Made by a program: the position numbers and the translations under genes | Origin: UBA4742 sp037138595 | GTDB lineage: Bacteria > Actinomycetota > Acidimicrobiia > Acidimicrobiales > Acidimicrobilacustridaceae | Reading direction: 5' to 3' | Assembly: GCA_037138595.1 (NCBI GenBank) | Contig: JBAXIB010000004.1 | Coordinates: forward strand, 1 to 64,000 | Length of the DNA: 64,000 bases | Notes under the pieces: model-generated | Told to the model about the DNA's origin: nothing | What the model saw: the letters and a program-made list of their open reading frames with translations, nothing else | The model's database searches: none | Shown here: positions 63,863-64,000 of the stretch, piece after piece | Position numbering within the stretch: position 1 is the stretch's first letter | How the letters are laid out: each line of letters starts with the position of its first letter

Positions 63863-64000
63863 CAGACGTTCTCCTTGTAACTGTCGAATGGAGCATCGGG
63901 CTCACCATTGGGCCGGAAGTAACGAATGCTCTCGAGCGTCGCTCCGATTTCGTCATCAGGTACCCAGACCGCTTCAACTCGCATGCCAGGGTGCACTTCG
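63862..64000 (-). CDS. DUF35 OB-fold protein, C-terminal end (runs off the window)
   Basis: Only the last 45 codons are present: EVHPGMRVEAVWVPDDEIGA, then ESIRYFRPNGEPD and DSYKENV before the stop. The V-x-P-G-M-x-V and the YFRP segments are the end of the DUF35 OB-fold that binds acyl-CoA and partners thiolase-like proteins. It overlaps the next gene by one base (TGATG). In mycobacterial steroid degradation a DUF35 domain (ChsH2) activates the Ltp2 aldolase. Confidence 0.7.
   Translation of the reverse strand, partial: EVHPGMRVEAVWVPDDEIGATLESIRYFRPNGEPDAPFDSYKENV

Noticed and set aside
1..64000. tRNA, rRNA, CRISPR arrays, insertion sequences or phage genes
   Set aside because: No regular spaced repeats, no transposase or integrase-like protein and no clover-leaf sequence was seen in the short gaps; a dedicated RNA search was not possible by eye.

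Overview
The window looks like a chromosome segment of an actinobacterium with moderately high GC, most probably a member of the Acidimicrobiia rather than a mycobacterium or streptomycete. The reasons are the actinobacterial order rsmD-coaD-sepIVA-yceD-rpmF-plsX-acpP-rnc-mutM-smc-ftsY, a complete GlgE alpha-glucan operon with a fused TreS-maltokinase, MptB/GT87-type mannosyltransferases, and steroid/lipid-catabolism genes with a KstR-like operator. Taxonomy is an inference from gene content and codon style. No rRNA, tRNA, CRISPR array, insertion sequence, prophage or integrase was recognised, and no gene-free stretch reaches 300 bases.

Layout. (1) 1-3591, minus strand: the N-terminus of ftsY, then a response regulator / histidine kinase / HtrA protease set resembling mycobacterial MprA-MprB-PepD. 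(2) 3731-8553, plus: a MoxR ATPase, DUF58 and von Willebrand A-domain set followed by a patatin-like hydrolase. (3) 8583-22210, minus: a long housekeeping block covering chromosome segregation (smc), DNA repair (mutM, recG), RNase III, fatty acid/phospholipid entry (plsX, acpP), CoA synthesis (coaD), a SepIVA-type septation protein, L32, rsmD and a FakA-like DAK2 kinase. (4) 22346-25064, plus: L28, a small cold-shock-like gene, GTP-dependent PEPCK and a stand-alone RAM domain. (5) 25116-29118, minus: a membrane protein, a DUF455 ferritin-like protein, a MhuD-type haem-degrading protein, GDP-fucose synthase and a PfkB-family sugar/nucleoside kinase. (6) 29248-37714, plus: M1 aminopeptidase, GlgX, an MMPL transporter and a GT87-like mannosyltransferase. 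(7) 37692-41750, minus: CorA, a double-MgtE transporter and an MptB-like mannosyltransferase. (8) 41896-51321, minus: the glgE - treS/mak - malQ - glgB operon with start/stop overlaps. (9) 51422-53642, minus: a YhhN lysoplasmalogenase-like protein, an FAD ferredoxin reductase and a [3Fe-4S]-type ferredoxin. (10) 53760-64000: a lipid/steroid-catabolism-like region with a class III CoA-transferase, a 3-ketodihydrosphingosine-reductase-like SDR, two flippase-like UPF0104 proteins, two amidohydrolase-fold paralogues, a KshA-like Rieske oxygenase, two thiolase-fold lipid-transfer proteins and a DUF35 protein.

How the genes work together. The GlgE operon would turn trehalose into maltose, then maltose-1-phosphate, then branched alpha-glucan; GlgX and MalQ trim and recycle it. 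The MptB-like and GT87 enzymes suggest a mannosylated envelope glycolipid. The last 10 kb combines a ring-hydroxylating oxygenase, plausible electron carriers (ferredoxin and reductase), CoA-activation/thiolytic enzymes and a palindrome matching the KstR consensus placed over a putative -10 box of an apparently leaderless gene.

The most unusual element is a twice-occurring pair, a UPF0104 membrane protein beside an amidohydrolase-fold protein lacking the canonical metal ligands. The second copy has a degenerate operator at exactly the same distance from the start codon.
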